Below are positions 32,501-44,600 of a DNA stretch of 64,000 nt, piece after piece. The stretch is from the NCBI GenBank assembly GCA_003342895.1, contig PTFA01000112.1, positions 556,286-620,285 on the forward strand, given 5' to 3'. A program made the translations under genes and the position numbers. The stretch is from Casuarius casuarius. Lineage: Eukaryota > Chordata > Aves > Casuariiformes > Casuariidae. Below the pieces are notes generated by a model that worked only from the letters and a program-made list of their open reading frames with translations, was not told the DNA's origin and searched no databases. Positions within the stretch are counted from its first letter, which is position 1. The number at the start of each line of letters is the position of its first letter.

Positions 32501-33860
32501 GGGAGGAGTCTCGCCGTTGGCCTGAGCCGGCGCTGCCTCGGCGCGGGGCCTTGTGGCTCCGAGTTCTTAAATCTGCGGCAGACAGGCATGACNGTTTCCT
32601 AATGAGACCCCTGCTGCAGTAATGCGTTTTTTATTTTAATCGGCTTCTTAATGCTATTAATTACCATTTTTTTTAATAACACTCTTCCCATCTGCAAGGT
32701 TGCCGTGCTCCCACACGAACAGCGCAGCAACACGCTTCACCGTTACCGTCTGTGTGAAAACACATGTACAAACCCATATAAAACCCTCCTAATTAGGCCT
32801 CGAACATACATATGTTTTGTGAATGTGGGTGACAGACAGAAACAAAGGGAAAGGAGGAGGGCAAGAAAAATTTCACAGAAGTTTCCAAAGATATTTACAC
32901 AGGCTGTTATAAATTAACTTTCAAATCCATCCTTGTGGAGGATGGCTACATTTGGGAAGAGCAATCCGATTTTGTGTTTTGTCTTTCATTCCCAGCTCCC
33001 TGGCTGCAGACGTTTGTTCCTGTGAACAAAACTGNGACGCTGGATTCAAAACGAATTGATAAAACTCGGTGGGAGACAGGAACAAACAGATTCATAAAAT
33101 GTTCACAGGGCAGCNCTGACTAGTAATGTTTAAACTTAACCAGACTGGACTTTTGGTTTGCCCTAACTTCAAAAAAAATCCCTGCCGCTCCTTCGGATAG
33201 GCTGGAAGGCAAAGTCACCTCTGGCTCAGCTGAAATTGTAACTCTCCTAACAGGACTGCCTCAGTTTTTCTTTTTAACACACAAACATGAAAAATGAAGT
33301 GAATCCTGTANTTAAACCCTGATTGGAATGATCCTAAAAGTTGTCACTAAAATATGTGAGCTTTCCCTGTCCCCACATTTTTACCCAACTAGTTTACAAA
33401 AAAGTTTTATTTGAATGAGCTTTGATGTGGACACATGAGCGTAAAACAGTTTAGAAACACTCTCTGGTTTTGTTTCTGTGTCTACATCTGTGTGTACAGA
33501 GAGCACTGAAATTCNGGTTGTTCTTTTCTTTTTTTCCAAACTCTGATAGTTTTCCCAACNAATGCAGCAGGCTAAAGGAATTTTTATGAAAAATAAAAAC
33601 AAAAGAACTATTCATGACAAAAAGCCACCCTCTGAAACGTTTTAGTAATTTAAAAGCTGTCAGAAACGATTTTTAAAAGTTTAAAGTGCGCCCGAACTCC
33701 CCCCCCCAGCACACGTCCTTATGGAGACTGAGTAATCGTTTTAATGTGGTAAAAATGTACAATTTTCTTAATGACGCCTTCCTCTGTGCAGGTTTGAAAA
33801 TAAGAAAGCCNGAGAAATCTCCCCGTCTCTTTCGATAAAAATAAATAACCTCGACCGTTT
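29565..33860. other. Intergenic, no gene recognised
   Basis: Mostly AT-rich. It has a G13 run at 30030-30042, a TA/CA simple repeat near 30969-30986, and a small GC-rich patch with a TGATGTCA element near 32.49-32.56 kb. Open frames up to ~110 codons have no recognised motifs. No RNA gene was seen. Confidence 0.55.
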
Positions 33861-34351
33861 CCTAGCTAACGGATGGCCGGGAATGCCGTGCCCGTTTCCA
33901 CACACGCCCAGCCGGTAGCTGCAGCGGGGGCCGGGGGGGACCGGCGCGACGGGCCGGGTCCCGCTGCCGCCCCCCCCCCGCGCAGCCCGGGCTCGGGGCG
34001 GCGGCGCCCGGGGGGGCGGCGCGGAGGAGGAAAGCAGCCGCCGAGTGCGAGCTGCGGGTGAGGGACCGGGGGAGAAAAGCGAGCGGGGACCGGGCCCGTG
34101 CGAAACCGGTGTCACGCCGTGGTTTCGCGGCGCTGCCCGGGCTCCCCCCGGCCTGGGGCTGGCGGCGGAGCGCAGCAGAGCGGCTTTGTGCGCGGCGGCC
34201 CCCGCCCCCCCGCCCGCCTTTGTACGCCCGAGCGAGGGGGTTTTATAGCGAGTCTAATTCTCACTCCCTCCATTTCCTTCCTCTCTGCATTTTTTATCCC
34301 CCGGCCCGGCCGCCCCTCCCCTGCCCGCAGCGCTGCTATTGATTAACCACT

Positions 34352-34942
34352 NNNNNNNNNNNNNNNNNNNNNNNNNNNNNNNNNNNNNNNNNNNNNNNNN
34401 NNNNNNNNNNNNNNNNNNNNNNNNNNNNNNNNNNNNNNNNNNNNNNNNNNNNNNNNNNNNNNNNNNNNNNNNNNNNNNNNNNNNNNNNNNNNNNNNNNNN
34501 NNNNNNNNNNNNNNNNNNNNNNNNNNNNNNNNNNNNNNNNNNNNNNNNNNNNNNNNNNNNNNNNNNNNNNNNNNNNNNNNNNNNNNNNNNNNNNNNNNNN
34601 NNNNNNNNNNNNNNNNNNNNNNNNNNNNNNNNNNNNNNNNNNNNNNNNNNNNNNNNNNNNNNNNNNNNNNNNNNNNNNNNNNNNNNNNNNNNNNNNNNNN
34701 NNNNNNNNNNNNNNNNNNNNNNNNNNNNNNNNNNNNNNNNNNNNNNNNNNNNNNNNNNNNNNNNNNNNNNNNNNNNNNNNNNNNNNNNNNNNNNNNNNNN
34801 NNNNNNNNNNNNNNNNNNNNNNNNNNNNNNNNNNNNNNNNNNNNNNNNNNNNNNNNNNNNNNNNNNNNNNNNNNNNNNNNNNNNNNNNNNNNNNNNNNNN
34901 NNNNNNNNNNNNNNNNNNNNNNNNNNNNNNNNNNNNNNNNNN
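34352..34942. other. Assembly gap (591 N)
   Basis: A run of 591 N inside a CpG island. The right edge abuts an A-rich tract and, 64 bases on, a perfect palindrome. The gap probably reflects sequencing difficulty, and its real length is unknown. Confidence 0.99.
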
Positions 34943-35005
34943 AAAAAAAAGGAAAAAAAAAAAGGGAGAGGGAAGGGGGAAAAGGAGCCCTCGAGCGCGC
35001 CCGCC

Positions 35006-35063
35006 TCGCCGGGCGGAACCGAGCGGCGCCCCGGCCGGGGCGCCGCTCGGTTCCGCCCGGCGA
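35006..35063. repeat. Perfect 58-bp palindrome
   Basis: The two 29-base arms (35006-35034 and 35035-35063) are exact reverse complements with no spacer; the centre is CCCCGG|CCGGGG. Beyond one mismatch, five further outward pairs (35000-35004 with 35065-35069) also match. It is GC-rich and just right of the assembly gap. It can form a cruciform in DNA or a long hairpin in RNA; an assembly fold-back artefact is also possible. Confidence 0.95.
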
Positions 35064-35660
35064 AGCGGGAGGCGGCGGCGGGGAGCGCGGAGGGTCAGCG
35101 GCAGTGCGGAAAAGGTTAAACGGAGCGGGCGAGGGGGAAGCTGCCGGGCTATGGGTGGAGTTACCCGCACTTTAAAAAAAGCACAACAGCGTAAACAGCT
35201 TCCCCCCGCGCGGAGCGGCGCGCAGCGGAGCGGGGCCGGCGCCAGCCCCGGCGCTTCCCCGGGAAACTCTTGCTCCGAGTTTATTTTTCCTTCTGTCCCC
35301 CAAAAAAGCGAGCAAAGCCGGTTGCGAGCGAGCCAACTTCGCGCTCGCCTCTGCCGGCTGGATCCTGGTTTCTGCAGCGCGGAGCGGAGCGGCAGCGGCT
35401 GGGCAGCGCCTAGAAACCCGTGCAAAATAAATCAGTGCGTTTCTGCCGTCTGCGTTTCAGTGCGGTAACCGCGGCTCCGCAGAGCTGCTGCGTTAGTGCG
35501 GAGTAACTCACCTGTAAGTGATCGCGGCCGACTCGCTTCCCAGCGCAGACCAGGCGCGTCCAGGCAGGGCTCAGCCTCGGCGCAGGGGAGTCCGCGGAGC
35601 CCGGCGGGGCACGGAAGCGGAGGGCTGCGTGCTCTGCCCAGAGAGCGAGTCATTCCCAGC

Positions 35661-38600
35661 CATCCTCCAAAAAAAAAAAAGAAGAAAAACCACCATAGCC
35701 GTGACCTGAAGCTTCATTTCAACCTAAAATTTAAAAAAAACCCAAAACCAACTCGAAAGTGTTTCGTCACTAAAATGCAATATAGCTGTATCTAAATGAA
35801 AAAACTCCACAGCAACAAACAACCCGAAGTACCTATAATAACTGCTTGAGAAACGCAGCTTTCTGGGCTTTCACACAGGCTCAAACTGTTTGTTTGGTAT
35901 TTGTTGGTGTAATTCTACTTCTTGCTGAAATTGCGTGTTGGCACTGAGCTACATTTGTCTGAAATTAGTTTATCAGTGTAACACTAACTTAANACGAGTT
36001 TGCTGGTTCAAAAGTGCACTATTTTGAACGAGATAATTTAAGTGGAGCTATAAATGGGGAAAAAAGCACAAAGAGTGTTTTAAATTATTTTTCCTAGCTA
36101 CTGCTCAGTATTAAAATTAAAGAGAATGCCTTTATAGATATTTTAGCATAAAAAATTATTTAAATCATAGTTCAAATGCTACCTCATTTTATTTAATGAT
36201 TTTCATTTAAAGTAAAATATCCCAAATATTTTGTAGTAATTCTTAATAATATACAACATTTATTTCTGGCTTGCTCAGAGTATGTAACAGAAGTGTTTCC
36301 ATGATTTTTTTTTTAAAGAACCCACAGCTTCTTAGTAACAAACAAAATTTAAATATAAAGAAACTTCTTCTGAATTAGGTAATTTCAGGAGCTTCACCCT
36401 TTCACCANCGTACAAGCTTTTTTATATACATTTTAAAACAAAATATTTACAAATAAAAATCCCTTCCTAAAATACCTAAGATGGGCATATCTTCAAAATT
36501 GTGTGAATTTGTACTTTAACCTGCTTTTGGAACAAGCATAAAAGGATCCTCTTGTTGTACCAAACAATTAAAATGTGCTTTCAGNGAGTCAGGGAGAGAA
36601 CAGAGCTGTGCTGTGGAAGATTGAACCTTTTTTTTAAGGAGTGCATTACGGAGACAAAACACACACTTGAAAGTATTTCAGGATCTCACTCTGTTTCAGG
36701 GTTGAGAGGAAAACTGAGGTTATTTTTTTAAATAAAGACAGTGCATAAAACTTGATCAGAAAGAAAACATGGGATTCAGGTCTTTCCTTCTTTCCAAATC
36801 CATTTCTTAATTTTTTTCCAAATAGTTAAAAAAAAATTTAAAATAAAATAAAGTGTATGACCTGCAGTTTGGAGAATGTGAAAAAAGAATAGTTATTTCC
36901 TTGCTTCTGTGAATTAATCTTAACAAACAATTTTGGAATTTCATTTATTTGAAACCTGCAGCATGTTTATCTCACAGACATTTTAGTGCACTAATCTGTT
37001 TGACATTCAAGAAAAGTAACTGAAGGAAAAAACCCACCTCTTTACCCCCGTAGCAGAGTTGCCAATTAACATGATTCTGTTAGTCCTGACCAAACGGGAA
37101 GAATCAGCAGGGTATTATGGGAGATTTATCTAAGGTCACATCTCACTTCTGAGTTAAGAATTTAATATGAAGATAAATAGTTGCAAAGGTTTTCCCTTTC
37201 TGATTTTACCTATAAAATATGTGTGAAACATAAAGATAGTTACACGTTTGTTAGGTGGGTAAATGCAGCAAGTCTCTGTGCAGCGGGAGCAGAGATACTG
37301 GCTGCTCTGAGAAAGGCTGAAAACAATCTTTACTTTTTTAATTATAAAATCTCATCAGTAAACAGCCATTCAGATGCAGTTTGTGTATTTAAAAGTAGCT
37401 GATTGAAGCAACTGGAATTATGAAATTATGCTATGATTACCAAACAAATGGTTTAGTTCAAAAGGCTTGGGAATCTTCAACTTGTTAAATTTGGAGGGTA
37501 TTGGGGGTGAACACGTGGCTCTGTGCTCTTATTCTGGCTACCTCGTAAACTATCCTTCCAAATGGAAGTTTTGCTTCACAGTTTTGCTTGGTATGGCNAC
37601 CGAATCACGTACTAGAAACGAATTGAAAACTGATTTCCACTGCTTTTAGCTGTTAACCAATATAGCTTTATTTTTAACCTGCAGCTTTAGTGAATGCTTC
37701 CAAAGTTAAATTTAATCTTCGGATTGCTCAGCCGCACCGGTGAGGCTTAATTTTAAGTAAAATTTATTTAAAACTTTGTTTCACAATTAATTTCCTATTA
37801 CCTTTAAACTCGTGTGGTTTGCTCTTCTTACAAATCCAGAACAAACCATATAGGCACTTTGTTAAATTATTTCTCTCCAGCTGTATACCAGTTACTCAAG
37901 TCCATCAAAGATTAGTGGTTCAATTATATTTAAAACATCACTTGCTAGTTCACATTCAGTTTTCAGCCACCTCTGGTTAACTGAGCAAAGCAGCTACCTT
38001 TAATTATAATCTAGCATTCCTCATCATCTGTAATGAGAGATACTGAACTAGTTAAGCAAGACTTTGTTGGCACAAGTGGAAAATTGAAATAAATGTATTA
38101 ACAAGCCCTGAAAAATGATCTTTGTAATTACAGAATTTCTTTGGTTAATATCTCACACACATTGTGCGTTTTGCCACAGGAAAGTGGTGGGTGCTTAAGA
38201 TGTAAAAGACCTTCAGAAATATTTCAGGCAACACTGTTAGCTCTTGAACATGTTTCTGTATGCTTTTCATGTCAATGGGGAAAAATAGCAATGAAATTTG
38301 GGTGTTTATACACCTAGAAACTGGGAACTCCTGATCCACTGTACCAGTCTGTAGCTGGAAACATTTGTGTGAGAACTAGAGCTTCTTCATGCTAATTGAA
38401 ATCTGTACCTGGAAAATAACAGCCCACCAGAAAAACTAATTCTTCAGTGAGAGCTCAAACCTACCAGGAGTCTGTGACCAAACCCAGGACAAATTCAGAT
38501 ACGGCTTACTGTAAACACTTCGCTTTTTCTATCTGTGCAGATGGAATTTAGATTGTCGAAGTCATCTGTTAAGATCAAACAGATAACTGTGTCCTTTCAA

Positions 38601-41600
38601 AACATTTAAAAATAGTCTCTATCCACAATGTTATCTTTCCGACTAAATGATTTTAGTAAATGCTGTAGGGAGGGCGATAGCAGCTACCAGAGTGCAAAGG
38701 GTCCCTGTCTGTCTCAGTCCTCCCAGTAGTCCTTGGAGCAGGCTGAGTCCTCGTCTAAAACGTTCACATGCATTTCCCAAAATGACGTCGAAGACCGTTC
38801 AAATCTATATCTGGATGATCACAGAAAATGTCCGAGTTTGGAAAGGAAGGGGCAGATGGAGCCGTGCGTGGCTGGTGCAGAGCATCGCACCAACCTGGAG
38901 AGGGGCAGGTGGTGTCTCCGGCAAAGCTGTGGTAGGAAGGCGAGAAGAGGACCACTGCCCCGCGGCTGGCGGTGTGCGAGGGACTCCCCAGCGGGGAAAT
39001 CCACCGGGTAGGAGAAACACTGTGGGGAATTGACAGTACCAGCATGGAAAGGTTGCTTTTCTGTGAGCAGTATTAATGGGGAACTAGAGAAAAGCGCGAG
39101 GGACTGCAGGGCAAAATCCGTTCACCAGTTCTTCCAAATATTTAGCTTAATATTACTAATGAAGAGGAAGATTTGCACTTTCTAGCAGGAATCAGAGATA
39201 GCACATTTTTTGACCTAAGCCTCAAAGGAATCGACTTTGGTGCTGTGACACCACCAAAATCCTTTAAAAAGTCAAGAATTAGAAGGAAAAAATCACCTTG
39301 TGAAGACCTGACGACAGAAACCTCAGGCACCGTTACAGTGCGGCTCGGGCAGGTTTTCTCATTCCCACACACAAATTGAGGAGAGGAAAGGTGCACACCG
39401 GCTGCGATGAAACACACAGGCTCGCACACTTGATAATATTTAAAGCAAACTGCTGGAATGTCTTCCAAGTAGGCAAATAGGCTCTGTCTACCGGGGGTGG
39501 ACTCTAACACGGTATAAAGTTTATCTACTGCTCTTAGCTGGCCCCTGGCAGACCTGACCCGGGTTTCAGGACAACTTTCAGAAGTCGCTGGCATACTAAA
39601 ATCGCTGTTTGTAGCCTACTGGAAAAAAAGTAACCAACTTTTCTGCTCACGTTAGAGGATGTGCACTCTGGACTTCACTATTTTTCATATGGATCTGAAT
39701 TAAATATTTCGTTAAAATATATCATCAAAAGAAATCCCTAAAACCTTCAGGCTCATTATGTGACAGGGTATATGTTTTCACTGAGAGCATGTTAAACTAT
39801 GCTGATCCAAATAACAATCAAGATAACATCTCTTCAAGCTATGTTAATTCAGGCTCTTAAAGACCGGTGTATATATGGAACGAGTGCAAATTAATATACT
39901 AAAGATGTTGTGCACTTAAACCACACTTTGAAACAACAGCCTCTTCTAAAGAGATGCACACTCTCATCTCATTTAACTGAAATTAATCAAAATTAAACAA
40001 ATTCTCAAAATGTCAGAAGGGATTGTAAGAAAACAATGCGAATTTCGAACGCCACCACCTGAACAGCCATTCTGTTTAAAGGAAATCTGTGATCTGCAAC
40101 CAATTAGGAGCAAAATGGTTGTAAAATATTTAATTTGTGAGTAGCATTTTAAATTCAGTAACAGCTATAACAAAACGGGTAAGTAAATGACATTAATCAC
40201 TGCTGATACTAAATTATCCCTCATTTGCTTCTAAGACAGGAATCAGACTGGGTGATGTTTCGTATTGGTTAAATACATCCCAAACCCACTGGAAGCTTAG
40301 GAGGCCATTTAACTAGCGGGGATGCCAACATCCTTGTTGTTCCTTTCTTTTGTGCACTTTTTAAAGGTCATATAGCAGTTTTAAGGAGTCACCTCCTGAT
40401 TTTTCAGCAGAGGTGGTGAGCACTGTTTTCCTGGGAAGAGTTATTTCAGACAGGTAGAGCAATGTCTCCTGCAGGGAAGACTAAACACCAAGCTCATTGG
40501 AAATGATTTTAACAACTTCATGGCCTGAAGGAAAATGCTGTTCTCCAGCCTACAGTGCCAGGGTGGGTTTTCTGGTTTTGTTTCGAAGAAAAAGAATTTT
40601 TGGTTATATAGAATAAAACAATAAAAAGCAAGTGATTATTTTCCAAAGTTCAGCTTTTGTTTCATTCTAAATCGGGAATCTTATCATCTTATCTGTTTTC
40701 AATAAATTAATGGCAAGTGCAACAAGTGGGTGCAAGTGCCCAGTCCTCTGTCCCCAGACTCCCCGGCACTGCCGTAGCTCCAACAGCCAGAGACGCACGG
40801 TCTCACTCTCACCTGCTTTCCCCTTTTTTACACCCTCTGGCTGTGCATTGCCATTTCTCATTTCATGCAAATTAAATCAAATTTTTTATATATGTTTTAA
40901 ATAAAATAGAGCGATCTTTAAAGCTCATTTAATTCACGAACATCTCAGATTAAATTCAGCTTCTCAAGATGAATTATTTCCTGCTTTTCTTTCTTGTAAA
41001 TATCTTCCACCACCAACCACCTTCTGCAGATAAAACTTTACCAATTAGTCATTTACAGACATAAACTCGCAAGGCAAAAAACAGCCTTCGCAGCTCTAGG
41101 CCTCTTTGATGATGATGATGTTTACAAATGCTTTCACTTCTGGGCTAGTAATGTGCACTTTGCCATGAGCTCTCCGAAACCGTCCGACACAAAATGCGCC
41201 TCTCGGTAAGGCAGATGGTAAGAAAGATTGTTCCTTTCATTGTATGCAGGACACTTATAAAATAAATAGTGGCTGGGGCAAACGTACTGATTTCTTCAGA
41301 CTGAAAAAAGCTGTCTTGTTGTTCCAGATGATTTTGCTGGCTGAACAGGTCACTCATAAAATCCGCCCTGGTGAGGTTTCTGCTATTACCACGTCGCCGC
41401 TCGGCCCCCCAGCAGCGGATGAGAGGGGCTGCTGGTGCCAGGCGCTGCGCTCGCTCCCTTGGACAGGAGACACAGCCGAATCCCTTTTGCTCCGCTGTGG
41501 TTTCCTCAGTTTGTATGAACGTTGGCAGTCGTCCCCAAGAGCCCTGGGACGCGCTGGTTCCTGGGAGCACGGCAGCGCCCAGCAAAACACGCGCTCTGCG

Positions 41601-44600
41601 TTGCTGGGGATCCCGGCTGCGAGAAGGGTTGAGTCAGGCAACAGCGACGTGAATAACCTGCCCAGCCGGGCCAGGAGCAGAGGTGGCTCCTGAACCTGCT
41701 GCTCGCAGGAAGAGCAGGTGAGAGACATGTCAGAGCCCGCAGAGCTTGCACTTGTACAGGAGAAACTGCTTCGGTGAAGGAGAGATTGGGCAAAGTTTAA
41801 GCTGTACAAACACCACAGGTGTTAGAGCCCTTCTTATTGTCCCAAACAGCCCCAGATCAACACCTAAGTGTCCGTTTGGGTCAGACAGAGGAGGGGAGGA
41901 GGCACCCCAGCTCTGCTCCTCCGCGCCCGGGTACGTGCTCGGCGCTCCCATCCTCCTCTGAGCGTCAGCTGGGGCCACACGTGCTCCTGGGACCGTGTTA
42001 AAACTCGGGCAAGGTGTCTATCCCCACACAACCGGTTTTTGCTTTACGGGTGACCAGGGACAGGAGAGCGCACTGACAGCAGGCAGCACGTGTTTTATTC
42101 CTCAGCTGAGTATCAGACAGTCATAGAAATTCAGTGGTGAGAAAGATGAATCAGCTACCAGCTCTGCTCACTGCCCCACGGTGCTCTTCTGCGGTCCGTG
42201 GGATCACCTAAGCCCCAGCTGAGTCTGGGGTTTGCTGCCAAGCCTGACTATCCACCAAAATATTTTATCAGCTAACCTTGCTATTCCAAGAAACACAAAG
42301 CAGCTAGAATAAATTAGATTAAGTCATTAAGCTTCTGGTGCAAAAAAAATCTCTGTTAGATTTTTAATAACTAAATTAAAACAGAGGACAGAGATGTAGT
42401 AATAAACTGTGAGAAGCGAATGCAGATTAGAGTGGGTAAGAGGAGAAAACAAACACACCGGAAGGATGTGAACATTTCTTGCAGACCAGCCTAAAAGCTG
42501 TGACACAGTTACATGGGGAATAAGGACTTGAAATGTCTTCACAGAGGGAAAGAGCAGGACTTGAAACATGTTCTTCTAAGAAAGGACAAGGACTTAGGTG
42601 CTCCGTGGAGAGAAACTCGATTTGCCTCTTGCCGTGCTGGCCAGGCATCAGCGGCACCTTGCCCCGGCTCAGCCGTGGGAAGAGGTTCAGCAGGGGACTG
42701 TTCCCCCTTCCTCCTGCCCCTCCAGCCCCCTCCACGGTAGGACACCCCACCTGCAAGATGAATACAGCACAGTCCTCCGTGTCTGGAGACCAAACGAGAA
42801 AACACTCTGGATGATGCTGGATTCCCGTGAATCTGCCACTAGGACATCTGCTTGCTTCCGAGAGGAGAAAATCACAGACAGCTCTTACGCTGCTCCCTCC
42901 TGTACCTCTGTACTGCAGAGCTGAGCAAACATCATCATCTCTGCTCCCCGTATCGGTGCCGTCCAGCTAGACGTCTGGGGCATCCACCTCTCCGCTCCAG
43001 ACAGGGAACGGGAGCAGAAGCTGGAGCTTTGAGCAGGGACCTTGCAGACTGTCTCTTGGTCGACAGCAAGGTGAACGAGGGGATGCTCAGAGCACCGATC
43101 TGCTTAAAAACATGTTCTTAGCAAGTGGCGCTGAGAGTGCTAATGACTGTAATACCCCGATGTTTTCATAACCTGGCACGTTCTTAGCTCAGGCTCTTTG
43201 GTTTTCAGTTATATCCTTTCGTCATGTTTGGGGCTCACGGGGGGCGGGAGTCCCCTGCTGAGTTCCCAGAGAAACCTGTCTCTAGAATTTTGCCCGGTTT
43301 GTCCCACTGAGACACTGGCGTCTCTGGGGAAAGCAGGCTGGGGGCTCTGGGCTCACCCTAGGGCTGGACAAAACATGGACCAGTCTGTTTAATGGCAGGT
43401 TCCCGCTTGCCTTTTCCCTGCTTTCCGTTGTTTCCTAAAACCTCACTGAAGTTAGGCAATAAACGGTTTCGTGGTGATGCAGAGTCTAACACTGTCCTCA
43501 GCGATTCGTAGCGCTGTGTGGCGGGACTGCTCCGGATCAGCGCTGCTGCAGAGCCTCTGTACTACTGGTGGGAATGGCAGATATTTGCTCTCCTTGGGAG
43601 GATCCAGGGGAACTCCAGCTGGATTTCTGTGATATCCCGTCATCACAGGAGCACAGGCATTGCCACAGTTGATCAAAAGAGTAATCTACCTAGGTTTGTC
43701 CCGAAACAAGATACTGATCTGATTTAACGTACTCGTAGAAACCAGAGATGTGGAAACCTCTGTTAGTTCATCTCGTCACTCCGCAGCTATCGCAGCTATC
43801 GCTGTGAGGTCCTCCAGCCTGAGGCACAGACCGCTCTTAAGGAGTCTCTCAGCCCCGGACGGGCACTGTGGGTGACAGCCGGCAGGCGGCCGCGGGCTGC
43901 GTTTCCCGCAGCCCCGCAGACTGTGAGCAGGGTCGGGTCTGGGGACTGGCCACACGAAGCAGTAACGCCCAGCGCAAAGCAGCTTCTGTTTTACCATCCA
44001 CGAACCAGTTTAGTGCTTTTTCTATGCAGTCCACCTTTATGCACTGCGTTTGGAAACGGTTCATTTGTCACGTTTTAGGAAGTCACAGAGGATCACTGTT
44101 TTCAGCTATTTGAACATGGAAGGAGCTGATTCACTTCTAATTTTGCCACTTAATTGGAGATTAAGAGTTTCCATTTGAAATCAGTGGGACTTCTGCTGCT
44201 GACTTTGAAGGGAGGTAGAATTACGCTACTAGGCAGTGCAAGTGCACCAGAGTGCTCATCTCTGCAAGAAACGATCTTTCCACCACAGCCCAGAACTGAA
44301 GTCTGGGGAGTTTCCAGTTCCTAAGCAGCTTTTAGCACCTCTGTTGAAGTCACTGACATGTCTCAGTGTAAGGACTGAAACTCTGCTTCTGCACACAAGT
44401 GTCCAGCTCAGCTGGCAGCTGTATGTGCAGCTCATGTGAGAAGACGTATTCAAAGGTGCGGAGGGGCAGAACGTGCCCTCTGCACGCGCTACAGGAGGGC
44501 TCTGTAAGCCCTTGTCACGAAGAGGGCGGGATGAAGCTGGAAAGTGGGTACGACAAGAAGAACATGAAACCCATAGCTTTCATACTACAAAAACCAAACA

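Larger units (their letters stand above)
33861..35660. promoter_or_regulatory. CpG island interrupted by gap
   Basis: Strongly GC- and CpG-rich on both sides of the 591-N gap, with G/C runs near 33.93-34.02 kb, typical of a promoter island. Near its right edge TTACAGGTGAGTTA on - (exon end at 35512) is a full-consensus donor, and CCT|GTAAGTG on + (donor GT at 35514) overlaps it, so the transcribed strand cannot be told. No protein-coding exon was recognised. The 360-codon and 278-codon frames here consist largely of Ns. Confidence 0.5.

Noticed and set aside
34343..35425. 360-codon frame on - and 278-codon frame on +
   Set aside because: Both are mostly the 591-N gap; the remaining residues are CpG-island low-complexity sequence.
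44239..44256. GCAGTGCAAGTGCACC as a seed-family hairpin
   Set aside because: It contains AGTGCAA, but the complement is only a short local palindrome and the downstream bases do not match the family.
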